From NCBI GenBank assembly GCA_937927945.1, contig CALEYW010000062.1:1-64000 (forward strand): DNA of 64,000 nt, read 5' to 3'. Each line of letters starts with the position of its first letter. Position 1 is the stretch's first letter. The DNA is from an uncultured candidate division WPS-2 bacterium. GTDB lineage: Bacteria > Vulcanimicrobiota > Vulcanimicrobiia > Vulcanimicrobiales > Vulcanimicrobiaceae. Below the pieces are notes generated by a model. The model did not search any database and was not told where the DNA came from. It was given only the letters and a program-made list of their open reading frames with translations. The translations under genes were made by a program, and so were the position numbers. Below are positions 56,159 to 64,000 of this stretch, one piece after another.

Positions 56159-57007
56159 ATGCCTACTATCAAGACGCGCGACAATACGGAGATCTACTTC
56201 AAGGATTGGGGCTCCGGACAACCCGTGGTGTTCAGCCACGGTTGGCCGCTTGACGCAGATGCGTGGGAAGACCAGATGTTCTTTCTGGCATCGAGGGGGT
56301 ATCGCTGCATTGCTCACGACCGCCGCGGAAACGGTCGATCCAGCCAACCTTGGACCGGCAACGACCTGGACACGTACGCCGACGATCTCGCGGCTCTTGT
56401 CGAGACACTCGACTTACGCGACGCGATCCATGTCGGTCATTCCACCGGCGGCGGCGAAGTTGCGCGCTACATTGGACGGCACGGAACGAAACGCGTCGCC
56501 GCGGCAGTCCTCGTCAGTGCCATTTGTCCGCTTATGCTGAAGACGCCGGCTAATCCCGAGGGTTTGCCGCTCGAAGTGTTCGATCAACTGCGCGCCGGCG
56601 TGCAAGCCGATCGCTCGCAGTTTTTCAAGGACTTGAGCGGGCCGTTCTATGGCGCAAACCGTCCCGGTTCGAAGGTTTCGCAAGGCGTGCGTGACGAGTT
56701 TTGGCTCCAGGGAATGATTGCCGGCTTCCCTGCGTGTTATGACTGCATCAAGGTATTCTCGGAAACCGACACCACGGAAGATTTGAAAAAGTTCGATGTG
56801 CCTACGCTGATCGTACACGGTGACGACGATCAGATCGTGCCCATCGTTTCCGCGGCATCGAAGTCGTCGAAGATCGTTCCCAACGCGCAACTCAAGATCT
56901 ACCAAGGTGCACCGCACGGATTGCCGACGACACTCAAAGATCGCCTGAACACCGACCTCTTAGAGTTCTTCAAGACCCGCGTCAAAGCCATGGCCTCCGC
57001 GAACTGA
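56159..57007 (+). CDS. Alpha/beta-hydrolase, cofactor-free haloperoxidase/arylesterase type
   Basis: GGGGGGAGA about nine nt ahead sets ATG 56159 (282 aa). FSHGWPLDADAWEDQMFFLASRGYRCIAHDRRGNGRSSQP and VGHSTGGGEVARYIGRHG (Ser in GHSTGG) followed by LIVHGDDDQIVP and APHGLP are those of non-haem chloroperoxidases/esterases of the CPO-F type. It may hydrolyse esters or form peracids. It shows lower GC and more A/T third positions than its neighbours. Confidence 0.93.
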   Translation: MPTIKTRDNTEIYFKDWGSGQPVVFSHGWPLDADAWEDQMFFLASRGYRCIAHDRRGNGRSSQPWTGNDLDTYADDLAALVETLDLRDAIHVGHSTGGGEVARYIGRHGTKRVAAAVLVSAICPLMLKTPANPEGLPLEVFDQLRAGVQADRSQFFKDLSGPFYGANRPGSKVSQGVRDEFWLQGMIAGFPACYDCIKVFSETDTTEDLKKFDVPTLIVHGDDDQIVPIVSAASKSSKIVPNAQLKIYQGAPHGLPTTLKDRLNTDLLEFFKTRVKAMASAN

Positions 57008-57029
57008 GGCTCGGTAGACCGACACCGCG

Positions 57030-57053
57030 CAGCGGCTGCGCGCGACGATCGCG
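57030..57053 (+). repeat. 24-bp direct repeat, right copy
   Basis: An exact match of 53440-53463. The similarity runs from about 57021 to 57070 and reproduces the last 15-16 codons of argD, with several changes outside the 24-base core. It sits 22 nt after the haloperoxidase-like gene stop. Confidence 0.9.
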
Positions 57054-57076
57054 CAACCCTGTGCGGCTGACGGCCG

Positions 57077-58138
57077 CTAGACCTTGACCAGCGCGCGGTC
57101 GTCCACGAACGCGAACTGGGCGAGGGCGTCGGTCAGCAGCCCCGTGTGTTTGGCGGCGCGCCGTTCGTACGCGACGAGTTCGGCGAAGCCCAACCGCAAG
57201 CCGCGAGCTATGGCTTCGCGCAGCCCTTTCTCGTCCGCCGTGCGCAGCGCGCGCTGCCGCCGCAAAGCGAGGATCTCGCGGACGACGCCGCCCAGGGCGA
57301 ACTCGCGGTACAGGTGCAGACCGCGCAGCGGCGCCGGGTCCGGTCCAATCGGCCGTTCCACGATCGTCGGATCGAAGAGGGGCTGCAGTGTCTGCGGGAG
57401 CTATCCGGTGATCCATTCCGAAACGACGCACTGTGTGCCCGCGCGTCCGATCGCATCGCGCGCCGCGGTGCCCAGCAGCAGGATCGGTTCCTTGCCGCTG
57501 TACTCGTTGAGCGAGGCGGTAGGGCAACTCCGCCACCGCCTTCGCGAACATCGCGTCGCTCTTCGCCTTGGGCGCGAGCCACATCGCGACGTTGCGATGA
57601 TACTCGTTGATCTCTCTGAGGAACGCCTTGCCCTGCGCCGACGCGTTGAAGCCGTGCGCGTCGATCGCCTCCGGCAAAAAGCCGCCGCCAGGTGTACGGG
57701 CCGACGTCACCGATCAGGTTGACGTCGAACCAGTGGTGCCACGTCGCGTCCGTCGCGATTCGCCCGACCGACGCCGCGTGGCCGTCGTACTCCGCGATGA
57801 CCGGGAACGTCGTCCCGTTCACCTGGTCGTAGTTGTCGTCGGTGTGCGTCGGCGACGATCGAAGGACGCACGCCTCCCGGCCACGTCGTGGTCGTGTAGA
57901 ATGGGTCGAACGCGGTCTGTCCCGCGTAGCTGGCCGGCAGCGCGCATTCGCCTTCGTGCATGTCGTCGGAGAGCACCGTGATCGCCCCTTTCGATCCGCA
58001 CAGCAGCGGATGCGAGGCGTCTGCTGCATCCATGCCCGGGAAACACGAGATGCGATCGCCGTCGGCGACCATGAGGATGTTGACGTCGACCGGTTGCGCC
58101 CAAGGATACGGCCAGCTCGGTCCGTGAGGAAGACCCAT
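57077..58138 (-). pseudogene. Decayed gene of unknown family (three frameshifts and a stop)
   Basis: Four minus-strand segments read consecutively but in different frames. The first starts at 58138 with MGLPHGPSWPYPWAQPVDVN. A shift near 57850 leads into TDDNYDQVNGTTFPVIAEYDG; another near 57690 leads into GGGFLPEAIDAHGFNASAQG; a third near 57510 leads into NEYSGKEPILLLGTAARDAIG. A TAG at 57401-57403 then interrupts the last frame, which ends at 57077. The combined protein would have about 350 residues. I do not recognise the family. Sequence error is possible, but four lesions in 1 kb favour real decay. Confidence 0.75.
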
Positions 58139-58277
58139 AGAAACCTCCGATCCGAGCAGGAACGCCCGGCCCGGCGATCCTAGGCGCGGCGCCTTACCAC
58201 GGGCTTACCTGGCGCAATGCGTACGCGGAGCGACAGCACGGGGCGGGGGGCGCACGTCGCTGGGCGTAGAGACCACG

Positions 58278-59060
58278 ATGACCTCCGAAGGCTACTACGA
58301 GCGCCTCGACGCGCAGACGTTCACGGCGACCCGGGCGACGGAGAGCCCGTGGGACGAGCGGTTGCAGCACGGCAGCCCGCCGACCGCGCTGCTGGCCCGC
58401 GCGATGCTGAGCGCGCACCCGCGCGAGGACATGCGGCTCGCGCGCATCACCTCGGAGTTTCTCGGCCCGATCCCGCGCGGCGAGATGCGCGTGAACACGC
58501 GCGTCCTGCGCCCGGGCCGGCGCATCGAGTTGCTCGAAGGTGTGCTCGAAAGCGGCGGCCGCGAGGTGGTGTCGGCGCGCGCGTGGCGTATCGCCGTGCA
58601 GCCGGCGGGCAGCGTCCCGCCCGCGACCACGCCGCCCGATCCGGTGCCGCTGTTGCCTGCAGCGCAGGAGCCGCGCAAATGGCTGCGCGGGTGGGGGTAC
58701 GGCGAGTCGATGGAGTGGCGCTACGTAAACGGCAAGGAAGGCCCGGGGCCCGCCGCACTCTGGGCGAGGGCGCGCGTTCCGCTCATCGCAGGCGAACCGG
58801 TGGAGGCGCTGGACCGCGCGCTGCTGCTCGTCGATTCGGCGAACGGGATCAGCGGCGAACTGCCGATGGACGGCTGGCTGTTCGTGCCTCCGTCGTTGAC
58901 CGTCGCACTAGAACGCTACCCGCAAGGCGAGTGGGTCTTGCTGGAAGCGCGCACGACGCTCACCGACGACGGACTCGGGCTGACGAGCTCGCGGCTCGCC
59001 GACGAGCGCGGGTACTTCGGCAGCGGCACGCAACCGTTGCTCGTCGAGCGCCGTTCGTAG
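58278..59060 (+). CDS. Acyl-CoA thioesterase-like double-hotdog protein
   Basis: The 260-residue protein reads as two tandem hotdog folds like TesB-type thioesterases: GSPPTALLARAMLSAHPREDMRLARITSEFLGPIPRGEMRVN in the first half, and SPPSLTVALERYPQGEWVLLEARTTLTDDGLGLTSSRLADERGYFG in the second. It would hydrolyse acyl-CoA. No signal peptide. Upstream the spacer holds no gene. Confidence 0.82.
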   Translation: MTSEGYYERLDAQTFTATRATESPWDERLQHGSPPTALLARAMLSAHPREDMRLARITSEFLGPIPRGEMRVNTRVLRPGRRIELLEGVLESGGREVVSARAWRIAVQPAGSVPPATTPPDPVPLLPAAQEPRKWLRGWGYGESMEWRYVNGKEGPGPAALWARARVPLIAGEPVEALDRALLLVDSANGISGELPMDGWLFVPPSLTVALERYPQGEWVLLEARTTLTDDGLGLTSSRLADERGYFGSGTQPLLVERRS

Positions 59061-59200
59061 CACAGCGCGAGGGTACCGTCCGCCTCACGTATCAGCGGCT
59101 GCCGTCTTCGACTTGCGACGCCCGGTTGAGCCGGCGGGTGCGAAGATCGGCTGCATCTACCACTATAACGCACTGCGCCCCGCGGCGGTTCGGCGGCTGG

Positions 59201-60628
59201 TTAAGGTTTGGCGTCGGGCGGACGCCGGCGGCCGACTTGCGTCGTCTGCTCGAATGCGTGCGCGAACTGCAGCAGGCCGAGCTCGTCGCGATAGCGGCCG
59301 ACGATCTGCACGCCGACCGGCAAGCCGCCGGTCGTGAACCCGCACGGCACGGAGATCGCCGGATGGCCCGTGACGGTGATGAAATAGCACGAGCGCATCC
59401 AGTCCATGTACGTCTCCATCGCGACGCCGTCGATCTGCGTCGGATACGGCTGATCGACGGAGAACGGCGCGACCTGGTTGACCGGGCAGATCAGAAATTC
59501 GTAACGCTCCATGAAGTCGTGCATCCGCGCGAACAGCCGTGACCGCAAGCCGTTCGCTGCGGCGACCTGCGCGCCGGTACGTTCGCGGCCGAAGGCGACG
59601 TTCCACGCGATCGATTCTTTGAACGCTGAGGGATCGCGGTCGAGCATCGCACCGTACGCGTTGGCGAACAGAATCCCGCGCAGCGTTTGGAACGCTTCGT
59701 CTGCACCGCGGAAATCCGGCGTCGCATCGTCGAGGTCGCAGCCGATCGCCGCGAACGCGGAGCGCTGCGGTGCGAGCACGGCACGCACGTCGGGCTCGAC
59801 GGGCAAGCCGCCGAGGTCTGCGCTCCAGGCGACCCGCGTGCCGCGGAAATCGCGCTCGAGCGATCCCCGATAACGCGCGCTCTCGCCCGGGATCGAGATC
59901 GGATCGCGCGCATCGTCGCCCGCCAGCGCGCTCAGGAACAACGCGACGTCGCCGACGGTGCGGCCCATCGGCCCTGCGACCGAGAGCGTGCTCCAACCGT
60001 CTTCGGCCGGCCATTGCGCAACGCGGCCGATCGAGGGGCGCAGCCCGACGACGTTGCAGAAATTGGCCGGGTTCCGCAGCGAACCGCCGAGATCCGTGCC
60101 GTCGGCGAGCGCAACCATGCCGGTCGCCAGCGCGACCGCCGCGCCGCCGCTGCTTCCGCCGCAGGTCTTGGTGAAATCGTACGGGTTGCGCGTCGCGCCG
60201 AACACCGTGTTGAACGTCTGCGAACCGGCGGCGAACTCCGGAATGTTGGTCTTGCCGATCGCTATCGCGCCGGCGCTGCGCTGGCGTTCGACCACGATGC
60301 TGTCGAGCGTCGGCACGAAGTCGCGGAAGAGCGGCGAGCCGAACGTCGTGCGCATCCCACGGGTGTGGAAGAGATCCTTGTGCGCGACCGGCAGACCGTG
60401 CAGCGGTCCGAGCGCCTCGCCGCGGCGCTGCGCTGCGTCGGCCCGGTCGGCCGCCGCCAGCGCCTCCTCGGCGTGCAGCGTGACGATCGCGTTGAGCACC
60501 GGGTTCTCGCGCTCGACGCGCGCTAGGTGCGCCTCCATCACCTCACGCGCGGAGACCTCGCGCCGCGCTATGCGGCGCGCCAGTTCCGTCGCATCGGAGA
60601 AGCAGAGCTCATCGCGGTCGGCCAACAT
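59201..60628 (-). CDS. Amidase (amidase-signature family)
   Basis: The 475-residue enzyme has the Ser-cis-Ser-Lys centre: Lys in GLPVAHKDLFHTRGM, the GGSSGGAAVALATGMVALADGTDLGGSLRNPANFCNVVGLRPS block with both Ser residues, and ends with the typical LLQFAHAFEQ. It cleaves amides. It may be separate from the PHA group, as the next gene is 60 nt away on the same strand. The substrate is unknown. Confidence 0.92.
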   Translation of the reverse strand: MLADRDELCFSDATELARRIARREVSAREVMEAHLARVERENPVLNAIVTLHAEEALAAADRADAAQRRGEALGPLHGLPVAHKDLFHTRGMRTTFGSPLFRDFVPTLDSIVVERQRSAGAIAIGKTNIPEFAAGSQTFNTVFGATRNPYDFTKTCGGSSGGAAVALATGMVALADGTDLGGSLRNPANFCNVVGLRPSIGRVAQWPAEDGWSTLSVAGPMGRTVGDVALFLSALAGDDARDPISIPGESARYRGSLERDFRGTRVAWSADLGGLPVEPDVRAVLAPQRSAFAAIGCDLDDATPDFRGADEAFQTLRGILFANAYGAMLDRDPSAFKESIAWNVAFGRERTGAQVAAANGLRSRLFARMHDFMERYEFLICPVNQVAPFSVDQPYPTQIDGVAMETYMDWMRSCYFITVTGHPAISVPCGFTTGGLPVGVQIVGRYRDELGLLQFAHAFEQTTQVGRRRPPDAKP

Positions 60629-60688
60629 CTCCGCTTCTTGGGCGGCGAGAGCCGGTGTTCCGCTCGATCCATCTAGCGCTTCGCTCGT

Positions 60689-61060
60689 TCAGGGAGGCGG
60701 CCGCTCGACGAAGCCGCGGTAGATTCGCGTGAGGGTGTCTTTCTGATCGGCGGACAGGTTGGGGTCGAGCCGTATCGCCTGCTCCACACCGGGGCCGATT
60801 TGGTTCGCATCGCCGGCGGTGCGCTCGAGCAGCCCGGCCTGCGTGTACATCGTCTCGGCCGAGATCTTCAATGCCGACGCGAGGTTCTTCAGCACGTCGG
60901 CCGAGGGCTTGTGCAGTCCGCGCTCGATCTGGCTCAGATACGGATTGCTGATCTTCGCGATGTCCGCGAGCTGGCGCAACGAGAGGTTTGCCAGTTCTCG
61001 CTGCGTACGGATAAATTCGCCGACGCCTTTCCAGACGCGTTCGTTCGTGTCATCAGCCAT
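60689..61060 (-). CDS. XRE-type regulator next to the PHA genes
   Basis: ATG 61060 overlaps the TAA of the reductase gene (TAATG) and gives 123 residues. VGEFIRTQRELANLSLRQLADIAKISNPYLSQIERGLHKPSADVLKNLASALKI is an XRE DNA-binding domain. The rest resembles regulators found beside phaB genes. Placement with a reductase and a PHB depolymerase suggests a polyhydroxyalkanoate-linked role. This is inferred. Confidence 0.85.
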   Translation of the reverse strand: MADDTNERVWKGVGEFIRTQRELANLSLRQLADIAKISNPYLSQIERGLHKPSADVLKNLASALKISAETMYTQAGLLERTAGDANQIGPGVEQAIRLDPNLSADQKDTLTRIYRGFVERPPP

Positions 61061-61811
61061 TACATGTCCAGGCCGCCGTTGACGGTGTACACGGCGCCGG
61101 TGATGTAGCCGGAAGCGTCTTCGAGCAGGAATTGCACCACCCGCGCGACCTCCGCGGGACGTCCGAGACGTCGCAACGGAATCTTCTCGACCACCGCATC
61201 GAGCGCGGCTTGCGGAATCTGGCCAACCATCTCGGTTGCGATGAAGCCGGGCGCGACGGTGTTCACCGTAATCCCGCGCCGCGCCATCTCGAGCGCCAAG
61301 CTTTTGGTGAAGCCGAACAACCCCGCTTTGGAGGCCGCGTAGTTCGCCTGTCCGACGTTGCCCGTCTCGCCGATCACCGAGCTGATGTTGACGATGCGGC
61401 CGGACCCACGCTCGATCATGTGCTCGAGGACCGTCTTGCTCATGCAGAACGCGCCGAACAGGTTGACGTTGAGAACGTTGTGCCAATCGTCGTAGGTCAT
61501 CTTGCGCACGGTCTTGTCGAGCGTGATACCGGCATTGTTGACGAGGTAGTCGACTCTACCGAACCGCTCCATCACTTCCCCGACGACGCGGTTGCAATCC
61601 TCAGGCGCGTCGACCCGCCCTTGGTGGATTGAGACCGCCCCGCCTTCGGCTTCGAGCTTCTTCTGCAGCGCTTCGGCAGCGCTTCGGCAGCGTCTTTTCC
61701 GCGGCTGTAACCGGCCGCGACGCGCGCGCCGCTCTGTGCCAGCATCGTCGTGATCGCGGCACCGATTCCCCGCGTGCCTCCGGTGACCAACGCGACCTGT
61801 CCCTCAAACAT
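61060..61811 (-). pseudogene. 3-oxoacyl/acetoacetyl-CoA reductase (PhaB/FabG) broken by an 11-bp duplication
   Basis: Two minus-strand frames join into one SDR protein. The first (from 61811) has MFEGQVALVTGGTRGIGAAI with TGGTRGIG. The second (to 61060) has NNAGITLDKTV, NISSVIGETGNVGQANYAASKAGL and APGFIATEMV. The break lies at a perfect tandem 11-bp repeat (61670-61680 and 61681-61691). Removing one copy restores a 246-residue frame (AAEALQKKLEAEGGAVSIHQ across the junction). PhaB-type enzymes make 3-hydroxybutyryl-CoA for polyhydroxybutyrate. The lesion looks recent, or reversible, or is a sequence error. Confidence 0.9.
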
Positions 61812-61951
61812 GCGTCTACCTCGAATGAGCAGCGATTGCGGCTATACTCACGTCCGCGCCGGGCTTTCCCCTTTCGGCACGAGGCGGCGAGGGCTTTTCC
61901 GCAAGCCTCCGGAACCTCGAAGTCCGAACCTTCGTTTGGTCCTTAGGACGC

Positions 61952-63184
61952 GTGCGTTATCACCGTTCTCGGAAAACGTGTGGTCGGAGGCGTTCCATCT
62001 ACTACGAATATTTCGACGCGGCGTATCTCGCGCTGTCGCCGGCGCGCTGGTCCGCGCTGGCCGCCAAGGCCTTTTTCAGCAACCCGTTCTCGCCGCTGTC
62101 GTACACGCTTCCCGCCCGCATGATGAGCGCCGGCGCCGATGTCTTCACAGGCTTCGCCGAGCGGCGCGGCAAGCCGCCGTGGAACATCCCGGCGCTCCCG
62201 ACGACGGTCGACGAACGGCCGTTCGGCAATCTGGTTCACTTCGTTCGCGAACGCGACCGGGCGGTGCCGCGCGTGCTGCTGGTCGCTCCGATGTCCGGGC
62301 ACTTCGCCACGCTGCTGCGCGGCACGGTCGACGGTTTGATCGCCGACCACGACGTCTACATCACCGACTGGAAAGACGCGCGCGAGGTTCCGCTCGGCGC
62401 GGGCTCGTTCGGCCTAGACGACTACGTCGCGTACGTGATCGACTGGCTGCGCCTGCTCGGCCCGGACGTGCACGTCATCGCGGTGTGTCAGCCGGTCCCC
62501 GCCGTACTCAGCGCCATCGCGATCATGGCCGCCGAAAGCGATCCCGCGCAGCCCCGTTCGATGGTGCTGATGGGCGGTCCGATCGACGTGCGCGTCGCGC
62601 CGACCGCACCGGTCGAGATGGCGCAAACGCATTCACTCGAATGGTTCGACCGCGAGCTGACGATGCGCGTTCCGGCCTGGTATTCCGGCGCCGGCCGTTT
62701 GGTGTACCCGGGCTACCTGCAGCTCGGTGCGTTCGTCGCGATGCACCCGCAGCGGCACTTCAACGCGCATCTGGAGATCTTCAACGCGCTGGTCGACGGC
62801 GACGGCGAAACGGCGGCGAAACGCCGTTCCTTCTACGACGAGTACCAGAGCACCATGGACATCACGGCGGAGTTCTACCTGCAGACGGTCGAGCGGATCT
62901 TCAAGCGCGCCGCGCTGATGGACGGGACGATGACCTGGCGCGGACGCGCCGTCGAGCCGGCGGCGATCCGGCGTACCGCGCTGATGACGATCGAGGGCGA
63001 ACTCGACGACATCTCGGCACCGGGACAGACGTATGCCGCGCACGCGCTGTGCTCGTCGATCCCCACCGAATGCAAGCGGCACTACCTGCAGCCCGGCGTC
63101 GGGCACTACGGAATCTTCAACGGCCGGCGCTACCGCGACGAGGTCGAGCCCCAAATCGCCGCCTTCATCGCCGGCCTGAACTAG
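61952..63184 (+). CDS. phaZ: Intracellular polyhydroxybutyrate depolymerase
   Basis: The protein of up to 410 residues has the PhaZ layout: YYEYFDAAYLALSPARW near the N-terminus, PRVLLVAPMSGHFATLLRGTV, DWKDAREVPL, the lipase-box-like VCQPVPAV with a Cys nucleophile as in Ralstonia PhaZ, and the C-terminal domain ending PGVGHYGIFNGRRYRD. It degrades stored polyhydroxybutyrate inside the cell. GTG 61952 is the only standard start; the family N-terminus lies about 15 codons later, where GGAGG precedes an in-frame ATC at 61997. Start use is therefore uncertain. Confidence 0.9.
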   Translation: MRYHRSRKTCGRRRSIYYEYFDAAYLALSPARWSALAAKAFFSNPFSPLSYTLPARMMSAGADVFTGFAERRGKPPWNIPALPTTVDERPFGNLVHFVRERDRAVPRVLLVAPMSGHFATLLRGTVDGLIADHDVYITDWKDAREVPLGAGSFGLDDYVAYVIDWLRLLGPDVHVIAVCQPVPAVLSAIAIMAAESDPAQPRSMVLMGGPIDVRVAPTAPVEMAQTHSLEWFDRELTMRVPAWYSGAGRLVYPGYLQLGAFVAMHPQRHFNAHLEIFNALVDGDGETAAKRRSFYDEYQSTMDITAEFYLQTVERIFKRAALMDGTMTWRGRAVEPAAIRRTALMTIEGELDDISAPGQTYAAHALCSSIPTECKRHYLQPGVGHYGIFNGRRYRDEVEPQIAAFIAGLN

Positions 63185-63657
63185 CCGCTTTTCGCAAGCG
63201 TGCCGTCGACGTAGCGGACCGCGTCGATGCTGCACGAGATCTTCGCCGGCGGCCCGGCATCGGCCAACTCCGCGAGATTGATCCGGTCGGCCGTATGGCC
63301 GGGGTCGATCCGAGCGTCTGCGATGTTGGTACGGTTCGTCTGCACGTCACCGAACTCGTCGTAGAATGCGAACCGCACGCGCACGGCGGCGATCCCCCGA
63401 TCGCCGGTGTTGGTGATGCGCAGCGCATGGTGGACGATCGTCAGACCTTGCGCGCCACGGCCGTCGGAGAAGCAGCCGTCGATACGGACGGGGCCCGGCT
63501 GGCGCGCGACCTCGGTCGGAATGGGATGCGGCAGGGAGAACGTGACACCGCCGGTCTGGACCGGGATCGCCATCGCCACCTCCGCCGCGGAAGCGCAGGG
63601 TGAGAACGAGAGCAGCGCCGCACTCACGGCGGCAAACGAAGACCAGCGCACCAACAA
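63181..63657 (-). CDS. Secreted protein of unknown function
   Basis: The 158-residue protein has a signal peptide (FAAVSAALLSFSPCASA) and a beta-rich domain (LTIVHHALRITNTGDRGIAAVRVRFAFYDEFGD) that resembles carbohydrate- or immunoglobulin-like folds without a match I recognise. It is convergent with phaZ and their stops overlap at CTAG (63181-63184). Confidence 0.65.
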   Translation of the reverse strand: MLVRWSSFAAVSAALLSFSPCASAAEVAMAIPVQTGGVTFSLPHPIPTEVARQPGPVRIDGCFSDGRGAQGLTIVHHALRITNTGDRGIAAVRVRFAFYDEFGDVQTNRTNIADARIDPGHTADRINLAELADAGPPAKISCSIDAVRYVDGTLAKSG

Positions 63658-63723
63658 CCCTCCACGACGATCGGCTGATCGCAGAACGCACCGCGCCCCG
63701 TGGAAGTTCGCGCGCCGGTTTTC

Positions 63724-64000
63724 CTAGTAGGCGCCCGATCCGAGGCGCGTGTTGCTCGCGCCGAAGCCGACCGTCAGGTTCAGCGTATGGGTCGTGCGGT
63801 CGCGTGCCGGATCACGTCCTCGATCCCGGCGCGCACACCGCGCGCGCGAGCAGGTGCGTCGCGCCGACGGTCAGCGATCGGGCGAACGTTCCAAGCGTTT
63901 CCAAAGCGAGTCGTCCGCGATAGAAGTTCAGCCCCGCGCCGCGGCGCCGGAACGCATCGTCGTGACGCGGCCGAGCCGAACCGAGACCGAACGGCCGATC
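63724..64000 (-). pseudogene. C-terminal part of a beta-barrel-like protein, cut by the window edge and frameshifted
   Basis: The minus strand reads toward a stop at 63724-63726 with THTLNLTVGFGASNTRLGSGAY, an outer-membrane-like C-terminus. Upstream the same strand shows GLNFYRGRLALETLGTFARS and RSLTVGATHLLAR in other frames, so at least one or two shifts separate them (around 63800-63850). The 5' end is outside the window. The gene identity is not recognised. Confidence 0.4.

Overview
The window is a dense, GC-rich bacterial chromosome segment. It has many overlapping start/stop codons, frequent GTG starts and few spacers. A lipopolysaccharide-transport-type protein (LptA/OstA), a beta-barrel protein and many secreted proteins point to a two-membrane (diderm) cell. 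A dnaG-rpoD pair confirms a bacterial chromosome. The gene mix fits a poorly characterised diderm phylum such as Eremiobacterota (WPS-2), but that is inference; no marker here settles it. I saw no tRNA, rRNA, CRISPR array, insertion sequence or prophage.

Layout. 0-11.9 kb: HEAT-cyclophilin fusion, KGG-repeat stress protein, small secreted proteins, Uma2 nuclease, rpoD and dnaG, a prolyl oligopeptidase, an HD phosphohydrolase, a metallothionein-like protein and MsrA. 11.9-16.9 kb: an aromatic leader peptide and terminator in front of a prephenate dehydratase/DAHP synthase fusion, then a class II aldolase, two related small secreted proteins and a glutathionyl-hydroquinone reductase. 17-24 kb: beta-barrel protein, LptA, and a TRAP transporter with tartrate-type and 2-hydroxyacid dehydrogenases. 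24-29.6 kb: a CoA transferase with a LigB-type dioxygenase, and an SDR/Baeyer-Villiger monooxygenase/esterase operon. 29.6-45.3 kb: pyruvate phosphate dikinase, 2OG oxygenase with a CGNR regulator, higA with a higB remnant, an XRE regulator facing a zinc-ribbon gene, an ABC exporter, a J-domain membrane protein, a diverged phosphoesterase, a large beta-propeller protein, argB with a thioesterase, and a DhlA-like dehalogenase.

45.3-53.5 kb holds argF-argR-argG, then a leader/terminator, then GNAT-argH-argC-argJ-argD. With argB at 42.5 kb this nearly completes the cyclic arginine pathway. The argF promoter carries two ARG boxes, and its predicted RNA start coincides with the ATG. 53.5-57 kb is a lower-GC block (aquaporin-like channel, fumC, haloperoxidase-like hydrolase) flanked by two copies of the argD 3' end. 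57-64 kb holds a decayed gene, a thioesterase, an amidase, and a PHA-type group: an XRE regulator, a reductase broken by an 11-bp tandem duplication, and an intracellular PHB depolymerase.

Recurring themes are amino-acid pathway control by leader peptides or ArgR, -10 elements placed 5-8 nt before start codons (leaderless mRNAs), and translational coupling. Frameshifts cluster in the last 7 kb, so sequence error there is a live alternative to real gene decay.
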